This document shows, piece after piece, positions 14,277 to 29,200 of a stretch of DNA of 64,000 bases (its first letter is position 1; each line of letters opens with the position of its first letter). The translations under genes and the position numbers were made by a program. The stretch is from Onchocerca volvulus (Eukaryota; Nematoda; Chromadorea; Rhabditida; Onchocercidae): positions 12,984,406 to 13,048,405 of the forward strand of contig HG738137.1 in the NCBI GenBank assembly GCA_000499405.2, written 5' to 3'. The notes beneath the pieces were generated by a model. That model saw nothing but the letters and a program-made list of their open reading frames with translations. It did no database searches and had not been told where the DNA came from.

Positions 14277-17200
14277 AAATATGATATATATATATATACA
14301 GAAAAATATGATATATATATATATATCATATTTTTCTGAATTTCATTACTTCACTTTGTTTGATTCATTTTCAGTTCAGAAATGAAAAACATTCTTAGAA
14401 ATATTAATCTCTCAGTTTCTTTGAAAAAATTGAAATATGAAAATTGATAAAATTTTTAGAGATTTTAATTAATGTATAATTATTAGTAATAGCATAAATT
14501 GAAATTAGTAATAAAAAAAAAGGAAAAATAATTAAAAAATAAAATTAGTAATAGTTTTTTTTTTTCGTTTGCTAAAAATGCCAGATTTCTATAGAATTAA
14601 TTATTCATTAAATTAAAAAAATACATGCATCGAAAATTATTGTGGTTTACTTACTAATATGCCGGTTTCTGTAGAAGTAATTTTTCATAAAATTTAAAGA
14701 AAAAAAATTATTCATATCCAAAATTTTTCTCATTCCATTATTCATTAATTTGTCTGTCATTTTATATAGAATCATTCATAAAATTTAAAAAAAAAAAGAA
14801 ATAATTTATATTCAAAATTTTTCTCAATGCAGAGAAATATGGTGGTTTCCATAAAATTGATTATTCATAAAATTTATAAAATTATCTACATTTAAAATTT
14901 CTCTTCAGTTCATTACTTACTGATATGTCGTTTTCTGTAGAATTATTCATAAAATTAAATATTTCTCTCGATCTTTTGATGTATAATGGATCTTGATGGA
15001 ATCTTTTTGATTGATTGTTTCTTTTTTTTTTTTTTTTTTTTTCAACTGTCCTAACTTTTTTCTATTTCACTGGAAAATCGTATGGATGACCAGGAATAAT
15101 TTTTTCTTTTTTTTTTTTAAAAAAAAAAAAATCATTAAAATTAAAATAAATAAAAAAATAAAACAAAAAATTGAAAATGAATGGATTTTTATTTTATCTT
15201 TTCTATAAAATATTGAGAAGATATTGTAAATCCTATACAATATGAAAAAATTTAAAAATTACTAATTTGATTTATTTATGATTAATCCTATAGAGAATTT
15301 TTTTTTTCAAAGTTTAACAAAATTTGTCAGCTTTTCTTTGACCTTTTCCATTACTCAAAAAAAAAATCTTATTTGTTTTTTAAAATTTTATTAAATTTGT
15401 CAACTTTTTCTTCTCTCTTTTTCTTTGAACTTATCTTTATTATTCAAAAAATCTTTGAGCTATTTTATTATAAGTTTTGAAAATTATATGCGATTTCTTC
15501 CTTTTTTTTTTCTTTTTAGTTTTATTTTAGAATGAATATGTAATAGAAGTATGATAAAAATTTAACAATTTTAATATCAAAAGAATTATTAAAATTAATA
15601 AAAAAATAAATAAATTACTACAAAATAATTTATAAAGTAAAATAACATTATAAACTTAAATAGTAACATTATAAATTTAAATAGTAATACTAAAATTACT
15701 AAAATTGATTACTACAAAATAATTTATAAAGTAAAATAACATTATAAATTTAAATAGTAATACTAAAATTATTAAAATTGATACTATTTATCATACCAAT
15801 ATTATAACATTATTCATTAATGAAATAAAACTATAGAAATAGTTTTATTTAAATAATAGCTATGCAGAGAAACTAATTTAACAAATGGTAATTGTAACAA
15901 AATGAATTATGAAAAAAAAAAAGAAAAGATAAGCAGTTTGTTGTTGTCGCTTAAATGAAATAATTTAAAACGAAAAATCGTCAAATTACAATTTACATTT
16001 TATTTTCATTTTTTTCCCTCGCTTTTTTTTTTATTTTGAAAAAAAAAATAAATAAAATAAAGGAAAAAAATATGATTAAAAAAGAAGTTGAAAACATGAA
16101 AAAAGAAATTTAAAAATTGAAATACTTTCCAATCATCCATCCTTAGTACAAAAAAAAAGACAAATTACAATTTGCATTTTATTTAGTATATAAATTATAT
16201 TCTATCACCGATCACATCTCGTTCTTTATCTAAAAAGATGTGCTAAAAATAGATGACTGAAGAATTTTTCAATTGTTAAATTTCTTTTTTTCTGTGTTTT
16301 CTATTCTTAATTATATCATTGTTGTTTTTTTCTTTTTCTATTATGAAATGATGCAATTAGAAGCTACGACATGTTTTCAACATGTTGAAAATATTATTTT
16401 GTTATTTTTCATCTGTTATTTGTTGCCAATATTTGTGAGTTATTGAGGGGAACTTTTTTTTTTGTTTTAAATTCCTCTATAAATTTTTTCAATTTACCTG
16501 TAAATTATTTTTAGTAATATTATTTTTAATTTTTCGGAAATTAAAAAAAGATAAAGAAAAAAAAAATAGGAGGTGGCTGGTTCAGTATAAGGATCTAGAC
16601 TTAAAATTTTTTCTTGATTGATTAATTTTACGAATTTAAACTTTTTTTTCTCTCTTTTTTTTAAATTAATTTATAGGTGCATAGAATGTTTGATCTCTTA
16701 TCTTATACTATTTCTTTTTATAGCACCTTGTGATGATCCGATAGAACTCATTAGTCATTTTTTTTTTCAACGTTCTTAAAGCATTTTTTTTTTTCAATTG
16801 CTGTTACACACCGTAAATTCATCTTAGAAAAATACATTTCGAAAAGCTCGTTATTGTTGTATTGATTTCAGTCGTTGAATTCGTCTTAGATTATCGATTT
16901 TAAAATTAACGATGGTTCTATAAATGTCCTGTTTTAATTGATTACTATTGGTTAAGAAGTTTTTATTTCTTTCGACGCTATCCTTTCAACTTTTCTCATA
17001 TTCAATTTCTTACTATATGCTATTAATTATTATTACTATTGATTATTGTCGATCGACTTATTATTAATTAACTCGACTAATTAGGCATGTCTTTACTGTT
17101 GGTGAAACTTTTTCATCCAAAGCAATCATCCGCACTTAATGCGCAACATCCGACTCATCCGTTACATTTCACACATCACGCATCTTCTTCACCACGACAT

Positions 17201-20200
17201 GTCTTATCTAAATTTATAACAAAAAATTCGAAAAAAGCACATGAAACTAACATCCGGATGGGTATCCATCGAAAATCCAGTTCATTTCCTGCTAGTAGCA
17301 AATCGGAACAATTAAGTTTAAGTGATTTTTGGAAAGGAAAATTTTCAAAATGGAAAATTTCATCTTCATCGATGAAAAATGAAAGTGATACTGAAAAATC
17401 TACATCTTTACCAAATTCCATCGAAACAGCAGTGCTTCCTGTAAAATTGCAACAATTTTCCGAAACAGTTATGATAACGAATGATTCGGATAATTTGTCA
17501 GTGAATCATGATATCGACGAAGTAATAACGTGTTTGAATGATCATGGTAAAGTTGATGTGGCAACTGAAACAAAGCCTGGATTATTTATTGTGCAAAATA
17601 ATACTGATTCATTTCTTCTAAAATCTTCTCATTCATCAGTGCATAACAATGGTACCACATGTCGTTTACAAAACGGTAAAAATGCTGAATTGGCATCTGC
17701 AGAAGCATTAAATGAAAAATGTGAAGCAGTACTGAAGTCATTACGACATTCGTTGAAAAAACATCGACCTCGAAACGCAATTTATGGTCGAACCATACTA
17801 ACACAAGGTGTTTCGGTAGCTATCCGGAAATTTAATCCTCTACATTCCTACAAAAAATTATCATTGAAACGTTTCAAAGATGAGCGTAATTTTGTGGAAC
17901 AGAAGTTAGATACATTTGTTAGAATTTCGGATTTGGGTATGGGTCGAAAATTTGTCAAAGTATCTGATCTTAAATGTTGCAAATATTTCTATCGATTGCA
18001 TTTAAAACAGGAATGCCGATTAATGAATTTACAGAGACCAAAGAAAAAGCCATTGCATGAATATTATAATGATGATGATGCAGAATTAGAAGGTTATTTT
18101 TTCCAAAAATTTTTATTTTCAATCATTTTAAATGGAAAAGAAAATGAAGTTTGGGAATTTCAGTAATTACGTAAAATTTTTGATTATAATGTATTTCGAA
18201 ACAGATTTTTTAAAATTTTTTAAGAAAAAATCAAAAAAGGAGAAAGTAGACTAATAAATTTTTTGACAGAAACACAATAAAAAAAAAAAACTATCACTCT
18301 TTGAGAAAAAAGATTTTCTGAATTTTTACATTAAAATTTTAAGTTTTAGTATGTCTTTAATGATTAATTTATTCTAATTTTTTTCAAAGTGCAAAGTTAA
18401 TTAATGCGAAAAAATATGAAATTACAGCATTAGCTAGGATTGTTGATCCATCGGCACCACGCCCAGAAGGTTCCATGATTTGTCCAGCACGTGGTGATCA
18501 TGCGTCCGTATCGACAAGTTTACCTCGTTCTCTTGATTCCGCATTACATAAATATGGTACGTCACAACCAAGAATGGTAGCTGCTGTTGTATTAGATCAT
18601 TCTGCTCGACCGGCTTACTCACTTACATATGGTAAGTATTCATTAGTATCATGGAAGAAGCATTTGAAGTGATATTGCGAAGAAAAATGACTGAGAAAAA
18701 TTTTACCGTATGTCGTGAATAATTTCTGAGTTCGTGAGCGATGTCGTTCAGTAGTTAATACCGCCAGTGATTCAATCGAGTCGAATTGAATTTTGTAGTA
18801 GAGTCGATGTAGATTGAATTATAGAATTGAATAGTAGATTTCACACCGAATAATACGATTTTATTTTTGAGACCGGGAAGAAGAGACACCATACGATTTT
18901 ATTTTGAAGATTAGCAAGAAAAGACACTTTCTATTACTTGATACTACCAAATTTATATCTTTAAAGATGGGAGTGGTTTAATCATCGATAATTGTTGAAA
19001 ACTCAAGTGAATGGGTATGTGTTATTCACGGGAAGCTGTTAAGGCTAAAAAACTATAAACATGAGAGAAGTTAAATGATTTACAACACCAGTTACATTGT
19101 TTTGCAATGAGAATTGAATATTGGAAACAATGGAAACAATTGACAGTAAAATGTAATTCCTTTGTGATTGAAAACCAAAGAAAGGAATAAACATGAGATT
19201 CCTTTATGATTGAAAACAAAGAAAGGGATAAACATAAGAAAAGCTAAATGATTGACAACACTAGTTACATTGTTTACAATAAGAATTTAGCATTTAATAG
19301 GAGCTTCGCGATATCGAATTCGCGACACTCGTATGTTATAGTTTGCTACGATAAGATTTGTTAAGTACTATTTTTATTTCGTTAGGTTATTTTCTAATAA
19401 GAAATTTTCATTTATTTTCAGGTAAACTTTTAACTCGTGCTACCAAAGTTGCTCATATGTTGTTAAATAAGCTTGTTCCCGGCGTAGTTGGCAAAGAAAA
19501 GATTCCATTATGCAAAAGTGGTGATCGAGTAGCTTTGGTAAATAGTTTAAAATTAATAGTTATCGATATTATTCGGTTTCATTTTATTTTAATTTTAAAA
19601 TTTCCATATATTTCGGGGCAAGTTTTTAGCTAAATTCATAAGCCATATTGATAAATTGAATAATTTCAGACAGTATTAAAATTTGCAAAGTACTGGATTA
19701 TTAACTCCATATAAATGTATTCAGACAATAAATAAAGGAATTTGCCAAAATAAGAAATCATTAAAATGAAGAATTCATCAGAATTTATTGCAATCTTGAA
19801 ATTTAATTAAATTTGAAATCGATACTTCTTTTCTTTTTTGTCTAGGTCTATCCGAATACGGAACCTCTTTCATTTTTGGTCGCTTTTTACGGGTGTATTC
19901 TAGCTGGAGTTATTCCAGTACCAGTCGAAGTGCCACTTACTAGACGGGTTTATTTTTCCTCTTCTCTTGCGTACTTTATATTTTTGCTTATTGTTGATGC
20001 TTTTTATTAGGCAAATAACATATTGCTTATCATTAGCACATTTCTCCAAATTAATAGTGGTTTTAAAAATTTTTTGTTTTTTTTTTTTTTTTGTATTTTA
20101 CTTAAATCATACTTTTTTTATAATAAAACGATGTATAAATTCAGGATGCGGGTATCCAACAACTTGGCTTTTTACTAGGAAGCTGTGGTGTAAAAATAGC

Positions 20201-23200
20201 TCTTACATCTGATGCGTGTTACAAAGGCCTACCAAAACGTTCATCAAGCAATCAAAATTATCCTAATTCTGCTGCTCCGTTAATACCTGGCAGTGAAATT
20301 ATTGATTTCAAAGGATGGCCACGACTTGTCTGGCTTACAACTGAACATCTGGTAAGATGTTTTGGGATTTGTTTGATTTTGCACAAAAACGTGAAAGTTT
20401 TTCATATTTTTAAGATTTGAATAGTGTGCGTTGATAGATTTTCAGCAAATTTTTGTTTAAAAGATCATTGTAAAAGTAAGGAATTTCATGGAAAATTAGA
20501 CCGGATATCAACTTTTAAGATTCATTAGTATCTAGTAATCATTTGAATGTAGCAATCTATTTCGTATTTGTATAGGAACTCGAGAGTAATTAGAAACTTC
20601 TAAGATATGACAAATCTTGCATCGTTGTCACTATCATCAAGATCTTTTGTAATTTTAGAGACACGTTAACTCCATTTAATTTGATATCCAATCTTGATTT
20701 TCTGGAGAATTTGCGCACTAATGACTATTATAGATTATCTAAATTTATATGTTTAATTTGAGAATTTTTTTTCGGAATTCGAGAACTACTTTAAATTCTT
20801 AAAACAATTTTGATTTGTTTTGTATTCGATTGAAATATCCATCAAAGTTAAAGTTGATTAATGATTTATTAGAGATATTTCGTAAAAAAAAAAAGCAAAT
20901 TGCATATATAAATTTGAGTGTAGCTTATTTTATTTAATTATTTAAAACTATTTAAAATGTAATAAATTGCTTCAAGATGCTTTAGAAAATATCTGTGATA
21001 ATTTATTTTGCTTTTTACTGTGTTAATATATTTTAATTTGCAATATTTTTCTTTTATTTTTTTTGCAGAATAAGCCACCGAGAGATTGGTCATTATCACC
21101 ACGAGTGACAGATGATTCTGTTGCATACATCGAGTATACAACAGATAAAGAAGGTAGTGTAAAAGGTGTATGCATAACTCGGCAGGCTTTACTTTCGCAT
21201 TGCAGGTATACTTAATTTGGAATTTGTACGATGTAAAATAAATGTTTACTTTTTGATTTATATTTTCATGCATGCTTTTTTCAAATATTTCAATTTCACT
21301 TATTTGTTTCAGATCTTTAACAATGGCAATGAATTATTCGGAATCAGATACAATGGTATCAGTTCTTGATTTCAAACGTGAAGCAGGCTTATGGCATTCC
21401 ATTTTAGCGGTACTATTTAATTTTCTTAAAGCTTTGTTTATTTCTATTTTTCTCGTTTATTATTAGTTAAATTAATTGATTTATTTATTTGAAATATGAA
21501 ATCAAATGTGAATCTCTTAGAAGCTATTGAAATTGTTGATTTCAGAGTGTATTTTCTGGTTTACGTGTTATTTTTGTTCCGTATTCATTGATGAAAATCA
21601 ATCCGGCATCGTGGATGTTGATGGTTACAAAATACCAAGGTAAAAAATTTTCTCCATCTATGAGAAAGAGTGCAGAATAAATTGCTTCATATGCAATTAT
21701 ATTTTCTTAATTTATATTTCAATTTCATTGGAAATTTTTGAAAAAGAAAGGTAAATTTGATCAAGTTTGTTTTTACGTATGCTGTTTATGTTGTGGTATT
21801 TTTTTTCATAAGTAAATGTTAATTTTTTCTTTGTTTTAGCAAAAACAGCTTTGGTAAAATCGCGGGATTTACATTGGGGTTTATTGGCAACTCGTGATCA
21901 TAAGGATATCAACTTATCATCGCTTCATTCAATTCTTGTAGCTGATGGAGCAAACCCATGGTCACTATCATCTTGTGATCAGTTTGCTTCTGTTTTCCAA
22001 TCACGTGGCTTACGACCCGATGCAGTTTGTCCATGTGCAGGTTCTTCTGAAACTGGTACAGTATCGTTGCGAAGGTTCAGTTTATTTTTTATTCTTTATT
22101 CTTTTTCTCTTTTTATATCGCATAAATAGTGATATGTTATAAATATGGTAATGAATATAAAAAAAAGTATCATAAATTTTATGTAATATAACTTATACCT
22201 ACTAATTTTCAGCCGTTTTTAAATAAAAAATTATTTATTGTAAATTATTTTTCTCACATTTATAGTGACATATACTGCAGTAAATTTTACAGATTTGATT
22301 ATTATATTGAAGTAATATTTTCTATTTTTGTTGTAGGCCGTGTACTGATGAGAGTCTTCATAACTCGAGTCGTGGTGTGCTTTCAATGTTTGCTTTAAGT
22401 CATTCGGTAGTTCGTGTGGATCAGGAAAATTCATTAACATCATTAACTTTACAGGTAAAAATAAATATTAATTATTTTTGCTAATTTGAATTTTATTTGT
22501 TAAGGTCTTCAATCATAAAATAGTTGCTAGTAACATGAATTTAACTCTAGGATGCTGGTCAGGTTATTACTGGTGGTGTTGTTGTTGTTGTTAAACCTAC
22601 TGGACCACCACGGTTATGTATGGCTGATGAAGTTGGTGAAATTTGTTTATATGCACACAGCACAGGTTCTGCTTATTGGGGTCTGGATGGTTTGTCGGCC
22701 AGTACTTTCAAGGTTCAAAGAATTTTCAGTTTGCTTTTCTTAATCTATGATGTGATGAATTATGCATATTAAATTAATTTCCATTTTCCTATTTTTTTTG
22801 TATGATAATTTGAAATGAAATATTAGATTTCATTCTTTTTTCAATATTTGAATTTCCTTTTAATTCATTTTACTTTAGTTCTTCTACTGGATCTATAATT
22901 AATTTTATGCAATTATAATTTTTTTGATTCAGAAAATTCTTTTTATCACAGGTGGAACCATTGGGTAACGATGACAGGCCACTGGGACCAGTACCATATG
23001 TTCGTAGCGGTTTGCTAGGATTTCTTGGACCGGTAATTTTTGAGTTTCTTATAAATTGAATTAATGGTCATTTTCATATATTTCAAATGATATTAAATTT
23101 CCACTGAAATTCAAAAACTTAAAAATTTTAGAATGGTTTGCTTTTTGTGGTTGGTAATCGTAATTCGCAAATGTATGTATCGGGTCGGCAACATGGTGCT

Positions 23201-26200
23201 GATGATCTGATTGCCACAGTATTGGCTGTTGAACCAATGAAATTTATTTATCGAGGTTTATTTTTCGAAATCATTGTCACTTTTCAACTTGAATTTAAAA
23301 TTAATTTGTTTTTTTTTTTTGTAGTCTTAAATTAACTTTAAATTTCTATGTCTTTAAAAATTTTTATCTTATATTAATGCTACAAGAAAAGCGGCTTTTT
23401 GTCGAATAAAAATAATTATTTTTTATAAGTATGAACATTAATATTAACTACAAAAAACTATCACTTTGATTTTTAAAGATGATATGCATAAGGTAACGAT
23501 CTTTATTAAAAACTTTGAAAGAATATGCTGATTATCAATAGTTATTTGTAGGACGGATCGCTGTATTTTCTGTCAGCGTTTTGCGCGATGAACGGATATG
23601 CATTGTAGCTGAGCAGAAACCTGGCGTATCCGAAGAAGATTCCTTTAGTGTAATACTTTCTGTTAATTTTCTCCTGTTAAAATTTTGACTTGTTTAGTAT
23701 TCAAATTTATATATTTCTTAGAGTCACGGATGATACACAAACTATCGATGTTACTTGGAAAAGACAAATTATCGGCACCTAGGTTTCACGTTGAATTTTC
23801 GGTGAAATTATTTGACAAAAGTTGCAGTGGATATTTTCAGATTTCTGAACTACTATTATAACCATGAGAATGGTTGCGAATTAGCCCATTTATTTCATTT
23901 ATTAGAAGAAAAGTTCTGATTTCTATTTTGCATCTAGCTTGCAGTGTTTGCTTCGAATAAATTTTGAATCTAATTTCAGTGGATGAGTCGCGTACTACAA
24001 GCCATTGATAGTATTCATCAAGTGGGAATTTATTGCTTGGCTCTTGTACCATCCAATCAGTTACCAAAGGTGGCATTTTCGAAACAAATTTTCTTTTTTA
24101 GGAAATCAAAAGATTTAAAAATTTCATTATATACTTTCATGAAACTAATGATTAAATATTAAATAAGTCAGAGAGAGACTTTTTTATTCTTGAAAGAAGA
24201 CTGGGCATTCTCTTTAGTTGATGTTAGCTATTTAATTTTTAAGCGATTTTTAAATGAATAAAATACCAGGATTAATTTCTAAAATAATCTATTTATAGTT
24301 TATATTCTAAGAGAAATGAAATTCTGGAATACTTAAAAATATGCTAGATTTTTCGAGAAATGGAGTTGCTAACAATAGTTACAAATGAAATCTCGAAATA
24401 TTTCAGACACCACTGGGTGGTATCCATGTATCGGAAACACGGCAACGATTCATCGATGGTGTCTTGCATCCAACAACACTTCTAATGTGCCCTCATGCTT
24501 GTGTAATAAATTTGCCGAAACCTCGAGAACAACAGTCGGATGTTGGACCAGCAGCTATGTTTGTTGGTAATATTGTGCAAGGTGTACGAATTGCTGCTGC
24601 CAAAGGGAGACAGATTCATGCGGATGATGAAAAGGTTAATATATATCCTGAAATCTGTTAACACTGCTTGTGTCAGTTTACAAATTACAGAGATATCATA
24701 TTGTATTGCGATTTTGTTGAGATAACTTAAAATTAGCACATATTCAAAGATTCTAAGTGTTAAATGTTAGGAAATTTCTTATCCACAAAGCCCAGCAAAG
24801 TTTGATTGCAAAAAACAATTATCATTTAAATTGTATGTTTTTATAGGTGACTAGTTTGATGGAAGTTTTACGGCAACGTTCACAAACATCTCCTGATCAT
24901 GTACTATTTACGTTAATAAATTCACGTGGAACAGAGATGGAAAGTATAACTTGTGCACAATTGCTAAAAAGAGCCGAACGAATCGGTTCAATGTTAATCG
25001 ATAAGGGAAGGTTGAATCAAGGCGAGCATGTTGCTTTAATTTTCCCACCTGGTATTGATTTGATTGCAGCCTTTTATGGATGTCAAGCAGCAGGTACGTT
25101 GGCATTAATAATTTGCATCGAAATTACGTAGTTTAATTATGAAATTTGACTTTTGATCAAATTATCAAAGTTGCTTTTGGTATTATTGCGTGTAAAATAT
25201 TCAGCAATGTCGATGAAACACATATGAGATTAAGTTGCTGATCTATATATAATTTTAGCCAAAATTTGATAAAAAATCGATCTTAAAAATATGCATATTG
25301 ATATTTCGACAGTCGAAAATCAAATCATAACTAATAAGTAAATGGTTGCATTATTACCGCATGAATCACGCTGTGAATTCTAGCACAACTGTTGAAAGTT
25401 TCATTTAAGTCAAGATGATTTACGAATGCATTGTGGAATGTTTTAGTTGGAAGTTATTTTCTTCTTAAATTGAATTTAAGAAATTGTATTGAAGGATTGG
25501 TACCCGTTTGCATACGACCACCACATCCTCATAATCTGCAAATAACTTTACCGACAGTGCGAATGATTGTGGATGTGTCGAAAGCAGTTGCAGTGATCTC
25601 AACTTCATCTTTAATTAAACTACTTAAATGTAAAGAAGCCTCCCTAAGGGTTGATGCAAAGGTAAGTTTCCTTGTAATATCTAAGTTACTTAATTTTACT
25701 TGATAGATGGAAGTATGCTGCAGTTTCAAGTCACATGTTATATGCAGAAAAGTAAATTAATTAATTAGAAGAATGATAAAAAGGACATTTCAGGCATGGC
25801 CTACAATTTTGGATGTGGATGATCTTCCATCTCTTAATAAGAAAAGATGGGAATCTGAGTATTTTGAGAGAAAACCAACCGATGTTTGTTATCTGGTAAG
25901 AAATGCTACTATTGAAATAATTGGTGAATTTACTTATCTGTTATAAGACTTTTAATTTTTGTTGAATGGATCAAATTCATTTTGTAATGTTACTTTTATT
26001 CATTGAAAATGAATGATAGTGATGGTTTAGTTAAAAATTCCAGGATTTCTCGGTAAGTACTACAGGGCAATTGGCCGGGATCGTTGTCAGTATTGCTGGT
26101 GCTACAGCATTATGCAGAAGTTTAAAAGTAGCCTGTGAATTATATCCTTCGCGACATATCACTTTGTGCCTTGATCCATATTGCGGTCTCGGATTAACAC

Positions 26201-29200
26201 TTTGGTGTCTTTCTGGGTAAGTCATTTACTGTGGATTATTTTCATTATTATCTCATTTCATCTATAAAAATAACCACTCTGTATGAGATCTTTCTATTAA
26301 TTGCGCTTCCTTTATTTATTTATTCATTCATTTATTTTTTATGCTTTTTTAAATTTTCATTATTGAAATTCATTGTAGCTGTTTTGTCGTTGCAAATCTT
26401 ATAAATTAATAATGCATTGGTAGAACTATTCGTTTACAATCGTAAATCGGTTTATTCCTTCACAGCCGTAAAATTTTTTGGGAATTTTATCATAAGAATA
26501 ATAAAATTCGCAAGAAATTGTAATGATTCTACCCGTTATTCGTTATTCCGTTAATATAATGTCACTTAAAAGAATGGCATAATTATATACTTTTAATTTC
26601 AGAGTCTATTCTGGTCATCATTCATTGCTAATTCCACCAGCAGAAGTTGAACAGAATGCTGCGTTATGGTTGACAGCAGTTTCACAACGAAAAGGTTTTT
26701 AGCTCTTAATTTTTTTTTTTTTTAATTTTGCTAATGTGAATTAGATTTTAACAAGAAATTTTATTTATAAATTAGTTTGATTTGATCTTAGTTTTGATTA
26801 TTTTGTAGAGAAAATTTTTACTAATGATGATGGATAGATTGAAAAAAAAAAATTAGTCGACGATGTTGTGGAAGGTTTGAAATTTGATTTGAGTTGTGGA
26901 AGGAATAGATTTATATTAATTCCTTTATTCAGAATAGTAGAAATCAATTAATATGTAATTAATAGTACAATAGAAATCAGATGGATGGATATGAATTTGT
27001 AAATAAGTGAAGTAAATTGAGTGATGTTAATTGGGTTTTTGGAGAAAAATATTGGGAGCTTGGACAATAGCAATGAGGTTTTAGATCGTCTAGTCAGAGC
27101 GAAAACAATTTGCAACAATAAATAGTGAAGAAAAATGGTTTTTGTTTTTGGAATTTAATGGGGTATATCAATGTTAAGAATTGGGCGTATTGGGATATAA
27201 GACAATTGATGTTGAATTAATTTAAAAAAAAGAAATTGTTAACAAAGGAAAAAATGTTACAACAGTTTAATTTAATTTAAAGACAATGACAGTTTTACAA
27301 GCACATGATTTATGACTTTATTAGCTGTAAGCAGAAATGTTTGATGTGGTTGTAAATGAGCATGGACAAAGCACACAATGTGTTTTTGTCGCCTTTTGTT
27401 TCATTGTTTGCTGTCCTTTTCTGAGAAGGAGCTGTAAACAGAGGTATTTTGATGTGGACAAAGCATACAATGTGAGATAATTTTACAGATGATGACTCAT
27501 AAGAAAAAATTTTTACTATTTTTTAACCATTTGGTTATATAATCTTCCATATTGATTAGTTTTAATTGGGAATTAATTTCGGTTTTCCTGACAGACGATG
27601 GTTGGCACTGGGAATTTCTTTGAGAAGATCAAGTGCATTAAAATTTGATGTTTTGAATTGGTTTTAGAAAATTCACATTTTTAGAAAAAACATCATTTTA
27701 TCACTGTTAGATCATTTTTAGGCTGATTTTAATATTTGACCGAATCTTATACATAGTAATAATATTTGGCTGGCATATTTAAATATGATTTGATATTTTA
27801 GTTCGTGATACGTTTTGTTCTTATGGTGTAATGGAATTGTGTGTTCGCGAGTTAGCACCTCAAATTTCCCTTCTTAAAGAAAAAGGTGTTTCACTTTCAT
27901 GGTAAGGTTTTTTTTTTCTTTGTCATTATTTGGTTTTTGGAAATCTCGGGATTATTTGAAGTTGTTTTTATGTAGTTATATTCTTGAATTCTCAAGTTTG
28001 TGTATTTCAAACAAGTGAAAAATATGATTTGACTTAGTTGAATTCATATTAATCTGTAATCTTTGAAATACATAAACTTTGCTTATTCTTTTATTAACTA
28101 AGTTTAATCTTTTTTATGTGTATCATAGGAAGAAGTAAACCATCACGGAAAGATACGTAAAAGATACGTAATCTTTACATTATTGAAAGATACATATGTG
28201 AAAAATTTTTTGTTGTAGCGTACGTACGTGTGTTGTGGTTGCCGAGGAACGGCCACGAGTTGCTTTATGTGCAGTATTTTCTAAGCTTTTTGCACCTCTT
28301 GGTCTTAATTCGCGTGCAGTGTCCACATCATTCGGTTGTCGGGTATTGTATCTTCAATTTTAGATTTTTTCAAGATAAATAAAATTTTGATTAAAAGTAT
28401 ATTGAAGTTTAATAGGTTGAAATAAATGTCGCAAATATGTTTTCTGGGGAATATTCGTCCTTTTATTACTTTATCTATTTGTTTCATTTTTGTAGTTGCT
28501 TGACAAGTTTACATCGGATTTCTAGATCGTTACAAAATTTAGAAATTTTGTATTGATTTGATAAGTTTAGGTGTTATTTTAGCGCTAATGATCATTATAT
28601 TCTGCTAGACATTGGTATATTTTATTTAATTAGATTATTCTGTTTCTGTTGACTTTAATAATTTTTTTTTAAAGGTCATTTTAATCTATAGGTTAACACA
28701 GCAATCTGTATGCAAGGAGCAGCGAGTCCGGATCCAGCAACGGTGTACGTTGATGCACGAGCACTTCGTAATGATCGTGTAACGCTTGTTGAAAAGGGCG
28801 CACCGCATAGTATTGCATTAATGGAAAGTGGAAAAGTATGTTTTCGTCCATTTCTGAAAGATCAAACTTTGCATTAATCAGACATTGACCGGCACATTTC
28901 GGTCATTTATCATTTGGGCTGAAAAAATACTTAGTTGTAATAGATGGAAATAAAGTGATTTCAGTTATTACCTGGTGTGGAAATAGTAATTGCAAATCCG
29001 GAAACAAGAGGTCAATGTGCTGATTCACATTTAGGTGAAATTTGGGTTGCATGTTCACATAATGCAGTTGGTTATTTCACATTATATGGTGATGAACCGT
29101 CATTACATACTGATCATTTTAATGCAAGGTAATATTTGTGACATTTTGAATCGAATCATGTATAAATAGTAATAGTTATTGATTGATACATATCTATTAG

